Below are positions 52,261-61,060 of a DNA stretch of 64,000 bases, piece by piece. Below the pieces are notes generated by a model that saw nothing but the letters and a program-made list of their open reading frames with translations, was not told the DNA's origin and did no database searches. Made by a program: the position numbers and the translations under genes. The DNA is from Skermanella rosea (GTDB lineage Bacteria > Pseudomonadota > Alphaproteobacteria > Azospirillales > Azospirillaceae). The DNA is taken from assembly GCF_016806835.2 (NCBI RefSeq), contig NZ_CP086111.1:4953471-5017470 (forward strand), given 5' to 3'. The first letter of the stretch is position 1; every line of letters starts with the position of its first letter.

Positions 52261-53694
52261 GTGCCTGAATCCCTGTTTCATCAACCAGTCCCCAGGCTCA
52301 CCACAAGCCCGTCACAGGATCACGCCCGCATGACGCAGAACTTCGCCTACGCCGCCTTCATGTCGCTGGTGCTCATGGCGCCGCTGCCGGTCCTGGCACA
52401 GCCCCCCTCGGCATCACCGGCAAAGGCGTCACCCGCCCGGGATTCGGTGGATGAACGGGCGCTGAACCTGTTCAGCGAGGTGTTCGAGCGGGTCCGCGGG
52501 CAGTATGTCGAGAAGACGACCGACGAGCAGCTCGTCAAGGCCGCGATCGAAGGCATGCTGACCTCGCTCGACCCCCATTCCAGCTTCCTCGACACCGAGG
52601 ATTTCGCCGAGATGCAGGTCCAGACCCGCGGCGAGTTCGGCGGACTGGGCATCGAGGTCACGCTGGAGAACGGCTACGTCAAGGTGATCTCGCCGATCGA
52701 CGACACGCCGGCGGCGCGCGCCGGGTTCCAGAGCGGCGACCTGATCACCCAGATCGACGGCGAGCCTGTCCAGGGCCTCAGCCTGAAGCAGGCGGTCGAG
52801 CGGATGCGCGGCCCGGTCGGCCAGCCGATCAAGGTCATGGTCCGCCGCGGTGCCGCCGAGACGGCGCCCTTCGAGGTGAGCCTGACGCGCGAGGTGATCA
52901 AGAGCCAGCCGGTCAAGTCCCGGGCGGAGGGCGACGTCGGCTATATCCGCATCACCGGCTTCAGTCGCCAAACCCAGCCGGGGCTGGAGAAGGCGGTGCA
53001 GTCGCTCCAGCAGCAGCTCGGCAACCGGCTGATCGGCTATGTGGTCGACCTGCGCAACAACCCCGGCGGCCTGCTGGACCAGGCGGTCTCCGTCGCCGAC
53101 AGTTTCCTCGACAAGGGGAACATCGTCTCGACCCGGGGCCGCGACGGGGTGGAAACGCAGCGGTTCGACGCGACATCCGGCGATCTGGCCAAGGGCCTGC
53201 CGATCGTGGTGCTGGTCAACGGCGGCTCGGCCTCCGCGTCGGAGATCGTGGCCGGCGCGCTCCAGGACCAGCACCGGGCGGTCCTGATGGGCACCCAGAC
53301 CTTCGGCAAGGGGTCGGTCCAGACGATCATGCCGCTGCCCGACCAGAAGGCCATGAAGATCACCACCGCCCGCTACTACACCCCGTCGGGCCGGTCGATC
53401 CAGGCGCTCGGCGTCACCCCCGACATCACGGTGGAGCAGGCCAAGCTGGAGCAGGTCGCCCAGGCGCCGGGCCGCAAGGAATCGGACCTGCGCGGCGCCC
53501 TGTCCAACGACACGCTGCGCGGCCAGCCGCCGGCCGCGGCGCCCGCGCCGGTTCCGGCGACACCCGCCGTGCCCGGCAGCGCCGAGGACTACCAGCTCCG
53601 CCGCGCGGTCGACCTGCTGGTCGGCACCTCGCTGTTCCGCCAGCTTCCAGCGCAGCCGCCGGCCCAGCCGCGGGTCACCAAGACCGCGGGCTGA
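52261..53694 (+). CDS. ctpA: S41 family carboxyl-terminal processing peptidase
   Basis: A 477-residue periplasmic serine protease (CtpA/Prc). The order is an N-terminal membrane/signal segment (FMSLVLMAPLPVLAQ), a helical region (LNLFSEVFERVRGQYVE), a PDZ domain (LGIEVTLENGYVKVISPIDDTPAARAG) and a catalytic domain with the nucleophile Ser in NGGSASASEIVAGALQD and the general-base Lys in TFGKGSVQT. A Pro/Ala-rich linker precedes the tail. The start is GTG at 52261, which adds basic residues before the hydrophobic segment; ATG at 52330 is the alternative. It probably processes envelope proteins. Confidence 0.93.
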   Translation: MPESLFHQPVPRLTTSPSQDHARMTQNFAYAAFMSLVLMAPLPVLAQPPSASPAKASPARDSVDERALNLFSEVFERVRGQYVEKTTDEQLVKAAIEGMLTSLDPHSSFLDTEDFAEMQVQTRGEFGGLGIEVTLENGYVKVISPIDDTPAARAGFQSGDLITQIDGEPVQGLSLKQAVERMRGPVGQPIKVMVRRGAAETAPFEVSLTREVIKSQPVKSRAEGDVGYIRITGFSRQTQPGLEKAVQSLQQQLGNRLIGYVVDLRNNPGGLLDQAVSVADSFLDKGNIVSTRGRDGVETQRFDATSGDLAKGLPIVVLVNGGSASASEIVAGALQDQHRAVLMGTQTFGKGSVQTIMPLPDQKAMKITTARYYTPSGRSIQALGVTPDITVEQAKLEQVAQAPGRKESDLRGALSNDTLRGQPPAAAPAPVPATPAVPGSAEDYQLRRAVDLLVGTSLFRQLPAQPPAQPRVTKTAG

Positions 53695-53712
53695 GCGGGG
53701 TTCCGGGAAACG

Positions 53713-53745
53713 GCCTGCCGCCGGCGGATCACACCGGCGGCAGGC
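53713..53745. terminator. 12-bp GC-rich hairpin between ctpA and motA
   Basis: GCCTGCCGCCGG (53713-53724) pairs exactly with its complement at 53734-53745, with a nine-base loop. The loop contains the motA stop codon (53729-53731), so it serves both convergent genes. There is no T-tract. Confidence 0.65.
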
Positions 53746-54595
53746 TGTTCAGCTTCTCCTCGACTTCGGCGAAGCTCGGCATGTATTCGTGGGAAATGGC
53801 CTTCCGGCCGGTCTCCACGCTGATCTGCGGCGCCTGCCCGTGCAGGTGCGCGGTGATGATCACCCGGATCACGTGGTAGAACTTGATCTCGTCCTCGTAG
53901 ATGCCCTTCAGACGCGTGGCGATCGGGCCGAAGATGCCATAGGCCAGGAGCACGCCCAGGAAGGTTCCGACCAGCGCGCCGCCGATCATCTTGCCGAGCA
54001 CGGGCGGCGGCTCGTTCAGCGAACCCATGGTCTTCACCACGCCCAGCACCGCCGCGACGATGCCGAGCGCCGGCAGCGCGTCGGCCATGCCCTGGAACGC
54101 GTGGGCCACGTGGTCGCCCTCCGCCAGGAAGCCCTTGATCTCGCGGTCCATGATGTCCTCGACCTGATGCGGGTCGTCCTGGCTCATGGAGACCATGCGC
54201 AGGTAGTCGCAGATCAGGTCCTGCGCGAAATGGTCGTGGGTGATCTTGGGATAGGCCTGGAAGATCGGGCTCTCGCTCGGCTTCTCGATATGCGGCTCGA
54301 TCGCGACGGTGCCCTTGTTCTTGGCCAGCTTCAGCAGCTGGAACATCAGGGTCAGGATGTCCATGTAGTCGGACTTCTTGAACTTGGCCCCCTTGATGAC
54401 CTTGGCCATGTCCTTCAGCGAGTGCTTGATCACGTGCCCGCTGTTGGAGATCAGGAAGGTGCCGACCGCGGCACCGCCGATGGTCGCCATCTCGTGCGGC
54501 AAGGCGCCCATGACGATCCCCATGTTGCCGCCCGTCATCGCATAGACGCCGAACACGCAAATGAAAAGAAAAACGAGACCGCCGATTGCGAGCAT
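53729..54595 (-). CDS. motA: flagellar motor stator protein MotA
   Basis: A 288-residue membrane protein forming the proton channel of the flagellar motor with MotB. Four hydrophobic segments are visible: the first at the N terminus (MLAIGGLVFLFICVFGVYA), the last two at about 180-225 (ALPALGIVAAVLGVVKTMGSL, GGALVGTFLGVLLAYGIFGPI). A large cytoplasmic loop contains the charged residues that contact FliG. I use the ATG at 54595; a GTG at 54628 adds 11 residues. motB lies divergently, 153 bases away, rather than downstream in one operon. Confidence 0.92.
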   Translation of the reverse strand: MLAIGGLVFLFICVFGVYAMTGGNMGIVMGALPHEMATIGGAAVGTFLISNSGHVIKHSLKDMAKVIKGAKFKKSDYMDILTLMFQLLKLAKNKGTVAIEPHIEKPSESPIFQAYPKITHDHFAQDLICDYLRMVSMSQDDPHQVEDIMDREIKGFLAEGDHVAHAFQGMADALPALGIVAAVLGVVKTMGSLNEPPPVLGKMIGGALVGTFLGVLLAYGIFGPIATRLKGIYEDEIKFYHVIRVIITAHLHGQAPQISVETGRKAISHEYMPSFAEVEEKLNSLPPV

Positions 54596-54748
54596 GATCG
54601 TCCGATTTGCCGATAAAGAATTGTTCACGATCTTGCGCTAGGTATTCTGCGACGACACGCAGGATGGCGCGCGGTTTTGACGCAGGACCCGTACAAGACC
54701 AGCGCATTTTGTCGTGGAAGTCTTAATATTTCGTCATTCAGGTGAGTC
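54596..54748. promoter_or_regulatory. shared divergent region between motA and motB
   Basis: A 153-base gap that must hold both stator promoters. It contains an AT-rich run (GTCTTAATATTTCGTCATTC) just before motB. No flagellar sigma-28 (TAAA-N15-GCCGATAA) or sigma-54 (TGGCAC-TTGC) match was evident by eye. Confidence 0.3.
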
Positions 54749-55684
54749 ATGGCCAAGGGCGGCGGCGAGCGTCCCATCATCATCAAGCGGATCGAGATCA
54801 GCGGTGGCGGCCACCACGGCGGCGCCTGGAAGGTGGCCTATGCCGACTTCGTGACCGCCATGATGGCGTTCTTCCTGTTGCTGTGGCTGCTCGGCTCGAC
54901 CACCGAGGACCAGCGCAAGAGCCTGGCCGACTATTTCTCGCCGAGCCCGGCGGTCTCCAGTTCCAACAGCGGCTCCGGCGGGCTGCTGGGCGGCGTCACC
55001 ATCTCCGTGCCGGGCAGCCTGTCGTCGCCCAACGCCGCCTTCACCGCCCAGGAGAGCGCGCCGAGCACGCTGGTCGCCCCGACCGAGAACGACGGCGACA
55101 GCCAGGGCGCCGGCGAGGGGGCGGAGGGCGAGGACAGCGGGTCCGGCCAGCAGGCTGCCGGCGCCCCGCCCAAGCCCGGCGCGCCGCCGTCCCTGACGCC
55201 GGAGCAGCGCGAGAAGCGCCAGTTCGACCGCGCGGCGGAGGAGCTGAAGAAGGCGATCGAGAACTCCCCCGACCTCCAGGGCCTGAAGAACAACCTGCTG
55301 GTGGACCAGACGCCGGAAGGCATGCGGGTGCAGATCGTCGATGCCGAGGGCAAGAGCATGTTCGCGCTCGGCAGCACCCAGATGAACGAAGACATGCGCA
55401 AGCTGCTGTCGCGGGTAGTCCAGGCGATCGGATCGCTGCCCAACAAAGTCGCGATCCGCGGCCACACCGACGCGACCCCGTTCGCCAACAATCCCCAGGG
55501 CAACTGGGACCTCTCCAGCCAGCGGGCCGGCGCCACGCTGCGCGCGCTGACCGCCATGGGCCTGAACCCCGGCCGCATCGCCGACGTCAGCGGCCGCGCG
55601 GAAGTGGACCCGCTGTTCCCCGAGAATCCGAACGATCCGCGCAACCGAAGGATCTCGATCATCCTGTTCAAGCAGGCGCAGTGA
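54749..55684 (+). CDS. motB: flagellar motor stator protein MotB
   Basis: A 311-residue protein with one membrane helix near residues 30-50 (KVAYADFVTAMMAFFLLLWLLG), holding the proton-accepting Asp. A variable Gly/Ser/Pro-rich linker follows, then an OmpA-like peptidoglycan-binding domain (VAIRGHTDATPF, LSSQRAGATLRAL, NRRISIILF). It anchors the stator to the cell wall. It is transcribed away from motA. Confidence 0.94.
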   Translation: MAKGGGERPIIIKRIEISGGGHHGGAWKVAYADFVTAMMAFFLLLWLLGSTTEDQRKSLADYFSPSPAVSSSNSGSGGLLGGVTISVPGSLSSPNAAFTAQESAPSTLVAPTENDGDSQGAGEGAEGEDSGSGQQAAGAPPKPGAPPSLTPEQREKRQFDRAAEELKKAIENSPDLQGLKNNLLVDQTPEGMRVQIVDAEGKSMFALGSTQMNEDMRKLLSRVVQAIGSLPNKVAIRGHTDATPFANNPQGNWDLSSQRAGATLRALTAMGLNPGRIADVSGRAEVDPLFPENPNDPRNRRISIILFKQAQ

Positions 55685-55708
55685 GGCGGAGGCGGCCGGG
55701 ACGCGGGA

Positions 55709-56599
55709 TCAGGTGTTCGCCAGTTCCAGCAGCGCTTCCCGGACATGATGCAGCGCCGGGTCGGCTTCCTTGTCCCGGCGCCGGATCAGGCCCAGCCGGC
55801 GGTGGACCGGCGGCGACAGCGGGCGGACCGCCATTCCCTCCGGCAGGGGACGCCGCAGGACCGCCTCGAACGGCAGGATCGAGACGCCCAGGCCGGCCGC
55901 CACGGTGGTCTTGATCGCCTCGATCATGTCCAGCTCCATGGCGGGACGCGGCGGCACCCCGGAGGCGGCCAGCCATTGCCGGACCATCATGCCGGTGGTG
56001 GCCTTGGCATATTCCAGGATCAGCGGCTGGCGCGCCATGTAGTCGGGCGTGACCGTCTCCGGGATGTCCGGGTAGCTGGTCGGCAGGACCGCCTGCATGG
56101 GATCGCTGCGGATATAGGTCACCTCGAACAGGCGCTCGTCCACCGGCAGGGTTACGGCCCCGATGTCGATCTCGTTGCGCAGCATGCCGTCGACGATGCC
56201 CTGGGTGGTGCCCACGGTGATGACCAGCTCGATGTTCGGATGCTGCTCGCGAAGCTTCCGCAGGATCGGCGTGAAGAAATAAGCGAGGTAGGTCGCACCG
56301 GTGCCGATCCTCACCCGGCCCAGCCAGCCTTCCCGGTGCCGCCTCATGGTGGCGGCCGCCAGATCGGCCTCGTGCGCCAGGCGATGGGCATGCTCGACCA
56401 GATCGCGGCCGGCAGGGGTGGCGAAGGCCCGCTTGCCCAGCCGCTCGACCAACTGGACGCCGAAGCGGCCTTCCAGTTCGCGGATCTGCTGGCTGACCGC
56501 AGGCTGGCTGAGGTTGAGCCGGCGCGCCGCCGCGGAGAAGCTGCCGCCTTCCACCACTTCGAGCAGGGTCCGGAGCTGGTCGAGATTCAGGCTCCTCAT
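55709..56599 (-). CDS. LysR family transcriptional regulator
   Basis: A 296-residue regulator. The winged HTH is at about 1-62 (LDQLRTLLEVVEGGSFSAAARRLNLSQPAVSQQIRELE) and the effector-binding domain at about 90-290 (GRVRIGTGATYLAYFFTPIL). The start at 56599 is chosen because the open frame beyond it lacks similarity. It is divergent from the DUF1127 gene, a possible target. The effector is unknown. Confidence 0.93.
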   Translation of the reverse strand: MRSLNLDQLRTLLEVVEGGSFSAAARRLNLSQPAVSQQIRELEGRFGVQLVERLGKRAFATPAGRDLVEHAHRLAHEADLAAATMRRHREGWLGRVRIGTGATYLAYFFTPILRKLREQHPNIELVITVGTTQGIVDGMLRNEIDIGAVTLPVDERLFEVTYIRSDPMQAVLPTSYPDIPETVTPDYMARQPLILEYAKATTGMMVRQWLAASGVPPRPAMELDMIEAIKTTVAAGLGVSILPFEAVLRRPLPEGMAVRPLSPPVHRRLGLIRRRDKEADPALHHVREALLELANT

Positions 56600-56707
56600 C
56601 CCAAGCTTTTCCTTATGGTTTTCATCCAAGGATCCAATTTGCGCTAATAGACAATTCGTCGCAATCTCTACCGGCAATCTTACGGGACTGGCTGAGAGGA
56701 GGCTGGG

Positions 56708-56956
56708 ATGAAGACGTCGGCAATCCTGCGGAGACCCGCCCTGGCGGACCTTCCGCCGCTGGCGGACGCGATCGAGGGCACCGGGCGGGCGATGCTGGCA
56801 CTGGCCGCCGGCCTGCTGGCGGCTTTCCGCGAGAGTCGCCGGATCAGGCGCGACTACCGCCGCCTGATGGAAGCGGACGACTCGCTCCTGCGCGATATCG
56901 GCGTCACGCGTGCAGACATCGCCCGGGCATCGGCACGCAGGCGGGGGCCGCGATGA
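56708..56956 (+). CDS. DUF1127 small protein
   Basis: An 82-residue protein with a C-terminal DUF1127 motif (RRDYRRLMEADDSLLRDIGVTRADIARA). Small relatives with this motif bind RNA or regulate phosphate and carbon metabolism in alphaproteobacteria. A central hydrophobic stretch (AMLALAAGLLAAF) precedes it. Its stop overlaps the acetyltransferase start by four bases. Confidence 0.88.
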   Translation: MKTSAILRRPALADLPPLADAIEGTGRAMLALAAGLLAAFRESRRIRRDYRRLMEADDSLLRDIGVTRADIARASARRRGPR

Positions 56957-57438
56957 CGGAGACGCTTCAGCGGGACGGGTTGACGATCGTCCGCGGCACG
57001 CCGGACGATCCCGACGCGGTCCCGCTGATCGACGCGCTCTCGGCTGACCTGCTGCGGCGCTTCGGACAGGACGGGCGCGGATCTTTCGCCGGCTGGGATC
57101 CGGATGACCCGGGTTCGGTCTTCCTGCTGGCACGGGACGGGGACGAGGCGGTCGGGTGCGGCGCGATCCGGCCCATCCCGGAAGAGCCCGGCGTGGCGGA
57201 GGTCAAGCGGATGTACGCGAAGCGGGGCCGCCGGGGCATCGGCTCGGGGGTGCTGAGAGTGCTGGAGCGGGAAGCCCGGCTGCGCGGGTACCGGGCGATC
57301 TGGCTGGAGACGATGGCGACCAACGCCGAGGCCCTGGCCTTCTATGCCCGGCACGGCTATCGCAGGCGCGACAATTACGGCCGCTATACCGGCCATGAAG
57401 ACCATGTCTGCCTGGAAAAGTCGCTCGACTTACTTTAG
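56953..57438 (+). CDS. GNAT family N-acetyltransferase
   Basis: A 161-residue GCN5-related acetyltransferase. Acetyl-CoA binding is indicated by VKRMYAKRGRRGIGSGVLRVLE (the R-x-x-G-x-G pattern), and the C-terminal strand by LETMATNAEALAFYARHGYRRR. The acceptor is unknown. It is translationally coupled to the DUF1127 gene. Confidence 0.9.
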   Translation: MTETLQRDGLTIVRGTPDDPDAVPLIDALSADLLRRFGQDGRGSFAGWDPDDPGSVFLLARDGDEAVGCGAIRPIPEEPGVAEVKRMYAKRGRRGIGSGVLRVLEREARLRGYRAIWLETMATNAEALAFYARHGYRRRDNYGRYTGHEDHVCLEKSLDLL

Positions 57439-57582
57439 GCGACTCCCGTTCGAGACCGTCGAGCAGCTTTACAGCTCCGCGGCGGCCGACGATCAACTCA
57501 TCGTTACTTCAGGTCATTACCGCCTCGGCGCGGATTTTGCTCCCCTGCTTTCCCGATCGATTCCGACAGACCGGAGGGAAAC

Positions 57583-58308
57583 ATGGGCAGACTCATCTAT
57601 GTGGTTTTCGCCGTGCTTCTTGGTTGCTTGGCGAACGCGACGACCGTCCACGCGACCGCCGTATTCCGTTTTGACGGCGAAACGACACGGGGCCTGTACT
57701 CGATGGCGTTCGAACTGGGATTCAGTGACGCCGTGCTGGACCGCGAAGGAAACATCCCCGTCGAGGATCTGGAATGGGCGACGGCGACGTACCAGTACGC
57801 GATCGACGAATTCGACCTGTCGTCGCCGTCGGGTCCCCCTAACCGCGTCACCATGGGGAACGGCATGCAATACCCGTTCGTCGATCCGCCCAACCTGACC
57901 GGACGCCCGGGCACGATCGCGCAATGGGGTGAGGTCAGGATCGACGGGGAACGGCTGGTCTTCGGTGATCCGCCTCCGGGGCGGCGGGTCACCGCCCTGG
58001 GCATAACCCTGCCCTGCCTCCCCCAGGGCGACGACTATTACTGCTATCCGCTGGACGACTACTTCTTCTCGATGGTCGGCGACCAGACACGGCTGGTGCT
58101 GTTCCAGGACGAAGGCAATTGCGGCCAGGGATTTTCCTTCTGCGAGGCGATCGGCACGTTCCAGCTCGTCGGCCCCGATTCCGGCACCTCGGTACCCGAG
58201 CCCGCCCCCCTGGCCCTGCTGGTCGGCGGCATCCTGGCGGGTGGCTGGCTGGGACTGCGAGGACGCGACACCGCACAGTCGCTGCGCCGGGCGGGCCGAC
58301 ATCGTTGA
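57583..58308 (+). CDS. PEP-CTERM sorting domain protein
   Basis: A 241-residue exported protein with a signal peptide (about 1-24, VVFAVLLGCLANATTVHAT). The mature domain of about 170 residues is rich in Asp, Tyr and Gly with four Cys, and is not recognised. The C terminus has the PEP-CTERM layout: VPEPAPLALL, a hydrophobic helix (VGGILAGGWLGL), then an Arg-rich tail. Exosortase would cleave it and sort it to the surface or exopolysaccharide. No exosortase is in the window. Confidence 0.82.
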   Translation: MGRLIYVVFAVLLGCLANATTVHATAVFRFDGETTRGLYSMAFELGFSDAVLDREGNIPVEDLEWATATYQYAIDEFDLSSPSGPPNRVTMGNGMQYPFVDPPNLTGRPGTIAQWGEVRIDGERLVFGDPPPGRRVTALGITLPCLPQGDDYYCYPLDDYFFSMVGDQTRLVLFQDEGNCGQGFSFCEAIGTFQLVGPDSGTSVPEPAPLALLVGGILAGGWLGLRGRDTAQSLRRAGRHR

Positions 58309-58359
58309 CCGCGACGGCAAACGCCGAGGGCCGGGTATGAAATCGGGGCTCCCCCGCCC

Positions 58360-59853
58360 TCACGCCTCCTCCAGGTACCGCCGGCGCAGGTGCTGCTGGT
58401 ACACGCCGGCGTCCAGCGGGCGGCCGGTGGCCTGCTTGAGCAGTTCGTCGGCGGGGAGCAGGCTGCCCTTGGCGTGGATGTTGGTGCGGAGCCAACCCAG
58501 CAGCGGGGAGAAGTCGCCCTTCGCGATGCCGGGAAGGACGGCGTCGTCGGCGCGGCAGGCGGCGTCGAACAGTTGGGCGGCGGTCATGGCGCCCAGGGTG
58601 TATGTCGGGAAATAGCCCCAGGCGCCGCCCGGCCAGTGGATGTCCTGGAGGCAGCCGAGCCTGTCGTTGGGGACCTTGAGGCCGAGCAGGTCGCGCATGC
58701 CGTCGTTCCAGGCGCCGGGCAGGTCGTTCAGCGTCATGTCGCCGGCGATCAGCGCCTTCTCCAGCTCGTAGCGGATCAGGATATGGGCGGGGTACGTGAC
58801 CTCGTCGGCATCGACCCGGATGAAGCCGGGCTCGACCCGTGTGTAGAGCCGGTACAGGTTGTCGGCCTCCCAGGCCGGGCCGGTGCCGCCGAAGCTCTCG
58901 CGCATCACCGGGGCGGCGAATTCCAGGAACGCGCGGCTGCGGCAGGCCTGCATCTCGATCAGCAGCGACTGGCTCTCGTGCAGGCTCATGCCGCGTGCCT
59001 CGCTGACCGGCTGGCCCAGCCACTCGGCCGGGCGGCCCTGCTCGTAGATGGCGTGGCCGGTCTCGTGCAGCACGCCCATCAGCGCCTTGGTGAAGTCCGC
59101 CTCGTCGTATCGGGTGGTCAGGCGCACGTCGTGGGTGGCACCGCCGCAGAAGGGATGCAGGCTGATGTCGAGCCGGCCGCGGCTGAAGTCGAAGCCGACC
59201 GCCTGCATCATCCGGACGCCGAGCGCCCGCTGGGTCTCCACCGGGAAAGGCCCCTGGAGCGGCAGCAGGTCGGGCCGGCGGGCCTGGCGCTCCAGGACCT
59301 GGGCCAGGAAACCGGGCAGGAACCCGCGCAGGTCGGCGAACAGGCGGTCGATGGTGTCGGTGTTGCCGCTCGGCTCGTAGGTGTCCAGCAACGCCTCGTA
59401 GGGCTGGCAGCCCAGCGCCTCGGCCTTGGCGTCCGCGATCTGCCGCTGGAGGTTCAGCACCTCCGACAGGCTCGGCAGCAGCATGGCGAAGTCGCCGGCC
59501 GGCCGGGCGTCGCGCCAGACCATCTCGCAGCGGGAGACGGCGCGGGAATTCGCCTCCACCAGGTCGGTCGGCACCGCGGTCGCGTGCAGGTAGGCCCGGT
59601 GCATCTCGTGCAGGTTCGCCGCCTGCCAGTCGGAAAGGTCGGTCTGGTGCTCGGCGTCGGCCAGCAGGTCCGCGTTATCGTCGTCGGTCAGCAGCTCGTG
59701 GCTGATCACCTTCAGGGTCGCGAGCTGTTCCGCCCTGCCGTCGGCGGCGCCGGGCGGCATCAGCGTCTCGGTGTCCCATTGCAGGATGCCCAGCGCGTCG
59801 GAAATGGCGGCGATGCGGGCGAAGCGGCGTTCGAGCGTCTGGTAGGCGGACAT
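58360..59853 (-). CDS. M32 family metallocarboxypeptidase
   Basis: A 497-residue zinc carboxypeptidase (Taq type). The zinc motif is HETGHAIYEQG (HExxH), followed by the third ligand region SLHESQSLLIEMQ and the family stretch AHILIRYELEKALI. The N terminus (LERRFARIAAISDALGILQWDTETLMPPGA) is typical. It may have roles in peptide turnover. It lies 51 bases after surf1 on the same strand but is unlikely to be part of oxidase assembly. Confidence 0.93.
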   Translation of the reverse strand: MSAYQTLERRFARIAAISDALGILQWDTETLMPPGAADGRAEQLATLKVISHELLTDDDNADLLADAEHQTDLSDWQAANLHEMHRAYLHATAVPTDLVEANSRAVSRCEMVWRDARPAGDFAMLLPSLSEVLNLQRQIADAKAEALGCQPYEALLDTYEPSGNTDTIDRLFADLRGFLPGFLAQVLERQARRPDLLPLQGPFPVETQRALGVRMMQAVGFDFSRGRLDISLHPFCGGATHDVRLTTRYDEADFTKALMGVLHETGHAIYEQGRPAEWLGQPVSEARGMSLHESQSLLIEMQACRSRAFLEFAAPVMRESFGGTGPAWEADNLYRLYTRVEPGFIRVDADEVTYPAHILIRYELEKALIAGDMTLNDLPGAWNDGMRDLLGLKVPNDRLGCLQDIHWPGGAWGYFPTYTLGAMTAAQLFDAACRADDAVLPGIAKGDFSPLLGWLRTNIHAKGSLLPADELLKQATGRPLDAGVYQQHLRRRYLEEA

Positions 59854-59904
59854 GGATTGCGGCTTCCCTGAAGGCGAAGGATGAGGACGACTGTCGGGGC
59901 GGCG

Positions 59905-60645
59905 TCAGCGCGGCTCCCGGTCGGGGTCGCGCCGCCACTGCGAGGCGACGTAGACGGCGAGCAGCGTCAACGCCAGCCCGTACCAGGTGACGGCGTACTG
60001 GAGATGGTTGTTCGGGATGGTGACGTTGGTCTGGCCGCCGACCGGCAGGCCGCCGGGATTGGCGGCGGGTCCCGCCTCCACCACCAGCGGCAGCGGGTTC
60101 TCCGCGCCGGCCGAGGCGGCCATGGCCGGGATGTCGTACCAGAACCACATGTTGGCGGCGGCGTCGTTGTCCGGCTGCATCCAGCCCGGCCCCGGCGGCA
60201 CGCGGGCGATGCCGTCGACCGTGACCGTCCCGGCGGGCAGACCGTCCGGGCGGGTCGCGGGGTCGCGCGCCTCCGTCGGCACCCAGCCGCGGTTGACCAG
60301 CACCGTGGTGCCGTCGTCGCGCCGCAGCGGCGTCACCACGTGGTAGCCGATCCGGCCGTTGAAGCTGCGGGCGGCGAGGTTCAGTTCATGGTCGTGGAGG
60401 AATTCGCCGGTGACGGAGACGCGGCGGAAGTCCCAGCCCGCGGGGTCGTCGATGCGGGACGGCAGGGGTGCAGGGTCGGCGTTCAGGCCGGCCTCGATCC
60501 GGTCGATCAAGTCGTTCTTCCAGGAGAGGCGCTCGACCTGCCAGGTGCCGAGGCCGGCCATGATCGCGACGGCCACCAGGGTGGCCAGGGTGGCGCCGAG
60601 ACCGGGGCGGAAACGCCGCCCGCTTCTGTCAGCGAGGGCAGCCAT
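59905..60645 (-). CDS. surf1: SURF1 family cytochrome oxidase assembly protein
   Basis: A 246-residue membrane protein needed for maturation of the aa3 oxidase, thought to help deliver haem a. Two membrane helices flank a periplasmic domain: about residues 18-36, then 215-233 (YGLALTLLAVYVASQW). Family motifs are GTWQVERLSWK, RRVSVTGEF and VLVNRGWVP near the middle. It lies six bases after the DUF983 gene. Confidence 0.93.
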   Translation of the reverse strand: MAALADRSGRRFRPGLGATLATLVAVAIMAGLGTWQVERLSWKNDLIDRIEAGLNADPAPLPSRIDDPAGWDFRRVSVTGEFLHDHELNLAARSFNGRIGYHVVTPLRRDDGTTVLVNRGWVPTEARDPATRPDGLPAGTVTVDGIARVPPGPGWMQPDNDAAANMWFWYDIPAMAASAGAENPLPLVVEAGPAANPGGLPVGGQTNVTIPNNHLQYAVTWYGLALTLLAVYVASQWRRDPDREPR

Positions 60646-60651
60646 GGGTCC

Positions 60652-61056
60652 TCAATTCCGGGGATCGGCCCGAGACTCCGGGGTCTCGGGGATGTCGTAT
60701 TCGCTGGCGCGGTGGCGGAACTGGAGGGCCATCAGGTAGGCCTTCGCCGGCCGCAGCATTCCCAGCGCCAGCCCCAGGATCACCACGGTCCACACGACGG
60801 CGTGGAGCCAGAGCGGCCAATCGACCGACATGGCGACCCACAGCGCGACGGGAACCACCGTGAAACCCAGGATGAAGGTCAGGAACACGGCGGGGCCGTC
60901 GCCGCTGTCGCCCCGGGCGAGCGCGAGGCCGCAGACCTCGCACCGGTCCGAGACGGACAGGAAGCCCTTGTACAGACGCCCCTCCCCGCACCGCGGGCAC
61001 CGGCACTTCAGCGCCGCGGCGAGGGGAGAGACCCGAGGGTACCGGGTTCGCGTCAG
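60652..61056 (-). CDS. DUF983 protein with zinc ribbon, probable CTG start
   Basis: A 134-residue protein. Two Cys pairs (KCRCPRCGEG, RCEVCGLA) form a zinc ribbon, followed by two membrane segments (FLTFILGFTVVPVALWVAM; AVVWTVVILGLALGML). The first in-frame ATG, GTG or TTG is the GTG at 60888, which would remove the zinc ribbon. The family normally starts with a short basic leader and RYPPVSPL-like sequence; CTG at 61056 gives MTRTRYPRVSPLAAAL, with GGGGAG nine bases upstream. It lies four bases after coxC, as usual in alphaproteobacterial oxidase clusters. Confidence 0.82.
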   Translation of the reverse strand: MTRTRYPRVSPLAAALKCRCPRCGEGRLYKGFLSVSDRCEVCGLALARGDSGDGPAVFLTFILGFTVVPVALWVAMSVDWPLWLHAVVWTVVILGLALGMLRPAKAYLMALQFRHRASEYDIPETPESRADPRN

Positions 61057-61060
61057 GGCG

